Shown piece after piece: positions 5,706-5,851 of a stretch of 5,851 bases of DNA (position 1 is the stretch's first letter; each line of letters starts with the position of its first letter). The translations under genes and the position numbers were made by a program. The notes below the pieces were generated by a model. That model was not told the DNA's origin. It saw only the letters and a list, made by a program, of their open reading frames with translations, and did not search any database. The stretch lies in assembly GCA_030600505.1 (NCBI GenBank), contig JAUVLY010000056.1, positions 1 to 5,851 on the forward strand. Reading direction: 5' to 3'. This stretch comes from Candidatus Falkowiibacteriota bacterium (GTDB lineage Bacteria > Patescibacteriota > Patescibacteriia > Patescibacteriales > UBA12075).

Positions 5706-5808
5706 CAAATAAGCTCCAAATTTAAAATTTCAATGATCAAAACTGTTTGGGATTTTGAATTTGGGATTTTGAATTTATTTGTTATTTGGAATTTATAATT
5801 TGGTGCTT
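5693..5808. repeat. MITE-like imperfect palindrome overlapping the enolase stop
   Basis: The element is bounded by perfect 11-bp terminal inverted repeats, AAGCACCAAAT (5693-5703) and ATTTGGTGCTT (5798-5808). Inside, AATAACAAATAA (5701-5712) pairs perfectly with TTATTTGTTATT (5775-5786). TTTGGGATTTTGAA is directly repeated at 5746-5759 and 5760-5773. It has no coding capacity. Families of short AACAAATAA/CCAAAT palindromes are familiar between CPR genes; membership is from recollection and not a search. It may be a non-autonomous mobile repeat and could also act as a transcription terminator or mRNA-stabilising hairpin for enolase. The left end lies inside the enolase reading frame and supplies its stop codon. 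Confidence 0.75.
5769..5799 (+). promoter_or_regulatory. Possible weak promoter inside the palindromic repeat
   Basis: TATAAT (5794-5799) lies 24 bases before the possible start codon at 5824. The best -35 candidate, TTGAAT (5769-5774), is 19 bases away, which is longer than ideal. In such AT-rich sequence this may be chance. Confidence 0.25.
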
Positions 5809-5823
5809 TACTTTAATTTAGAC

Positions 5824-5851
5824 ATGTCAAAAGATAAAAAATCAACACAAA
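5824..5851 (+). CDS. Possible start of next gene (partial)
   Basis: An ATG at 5824 opens a frame reading MSKDKKSTQ to the window edge without a stop. A Lys/Ser-rich start is ordinary for a bacterial gene, and it lies just after the repeat element on the same strand as the others. No Shine-Dalgarno site is evident. The product cannot be recognised from nine codons. Confidence 0.35.

Noticed and set aside
5693..5808. CRISPR array
   Set aside because: There are only two short tandem units without spacers; the structure is a palindrome with terminal inverted repeats.

Overview
The window looks like chromosomal DNA from a Candidatus Patescibacteria (CPR) bacterium, probably of the Parcubacteria/Paceibacteria type. 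This is inferred from the genes, not from a marker search. The clues are an AT-rich genome with weak or absent Shine-Dalgarno sites, two AAA_14/DUF4143 ATPases close together, a membrane-anchored tail-collar surface protein of a style common in CPR, and an AACAAATAA-type palindromic repeat between genes. No in-frame TGA needs to be read as an amino acid, so the TGA-recoding CPR groups are unlikely.

Layout, all genes on the + strand: (1) 1-176, a leader holding a broken copy of the start of the surface-protein gene, a hairpin and a good sigma-70 promoter; (2) 177-1391, DUF4143 ATPase A; (3) 1420-2865, a surface protein with four VGxGT repeats and a phage tail-collar C-terminus; (4) 2866-3110, an intergenic stretch holding a broken copy of the enolase start and a near-consensus promoter; (5) 3111-4355, DUF4143 ATPase B; (6) 4392-5705, enolase with all catalytic residues; (7) 5693-5808, an inverted-repeat element overlapping the enolase stop codon; (8) from 5824, the first codons of a possible next gene.

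The main observation is a pattern that occurs twice. Each DUF4143 ATPase gene sits between a short, broken copy of the 5' end of a gene and the intact version of that same gene. ATPase A is flanked by two copies of the surface-protein start (19-60 and 1401-1442, 37 of 42 bases identical, including a perfect 22-base block through the ATG). ATPase B is flanked by two copies of the enolase start (2972-3013 and 4392-4433, 36 of 42 bases identical; MSKIKKINAREILD against MTKIKKIKAREILD). In both cases the broken start codon lies exactly 139 bases before the ATPase start codon, and a 17-bp-spaced promoter sits at the same place (-35 at +70, -10 at +93 from the broken ATG).

The simplest reading is that these ATPase genes are, or travel in, insertion cassettes. 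Such a cassette would enter at the translation start of a host gene, bring its own promoter, and leave the host gene with a rebuilt start at its right edge, so the host gene survives but becomes the second gene of a new operon. Both proteins combine a P-loop ATPase, a winged helix and a C-terminal domain resembling the PD-(D/E)XK nuclease fold, which would suit a role in mobility. That role is inference; only the duplicated gene starts and the matching geometry are seen directly. The surface protein (cell envelope) and enolase (glycolysis) have no evident functional link to each other or to the ATPases, which fits insertion next to unrelated genes better than a shared pathway.
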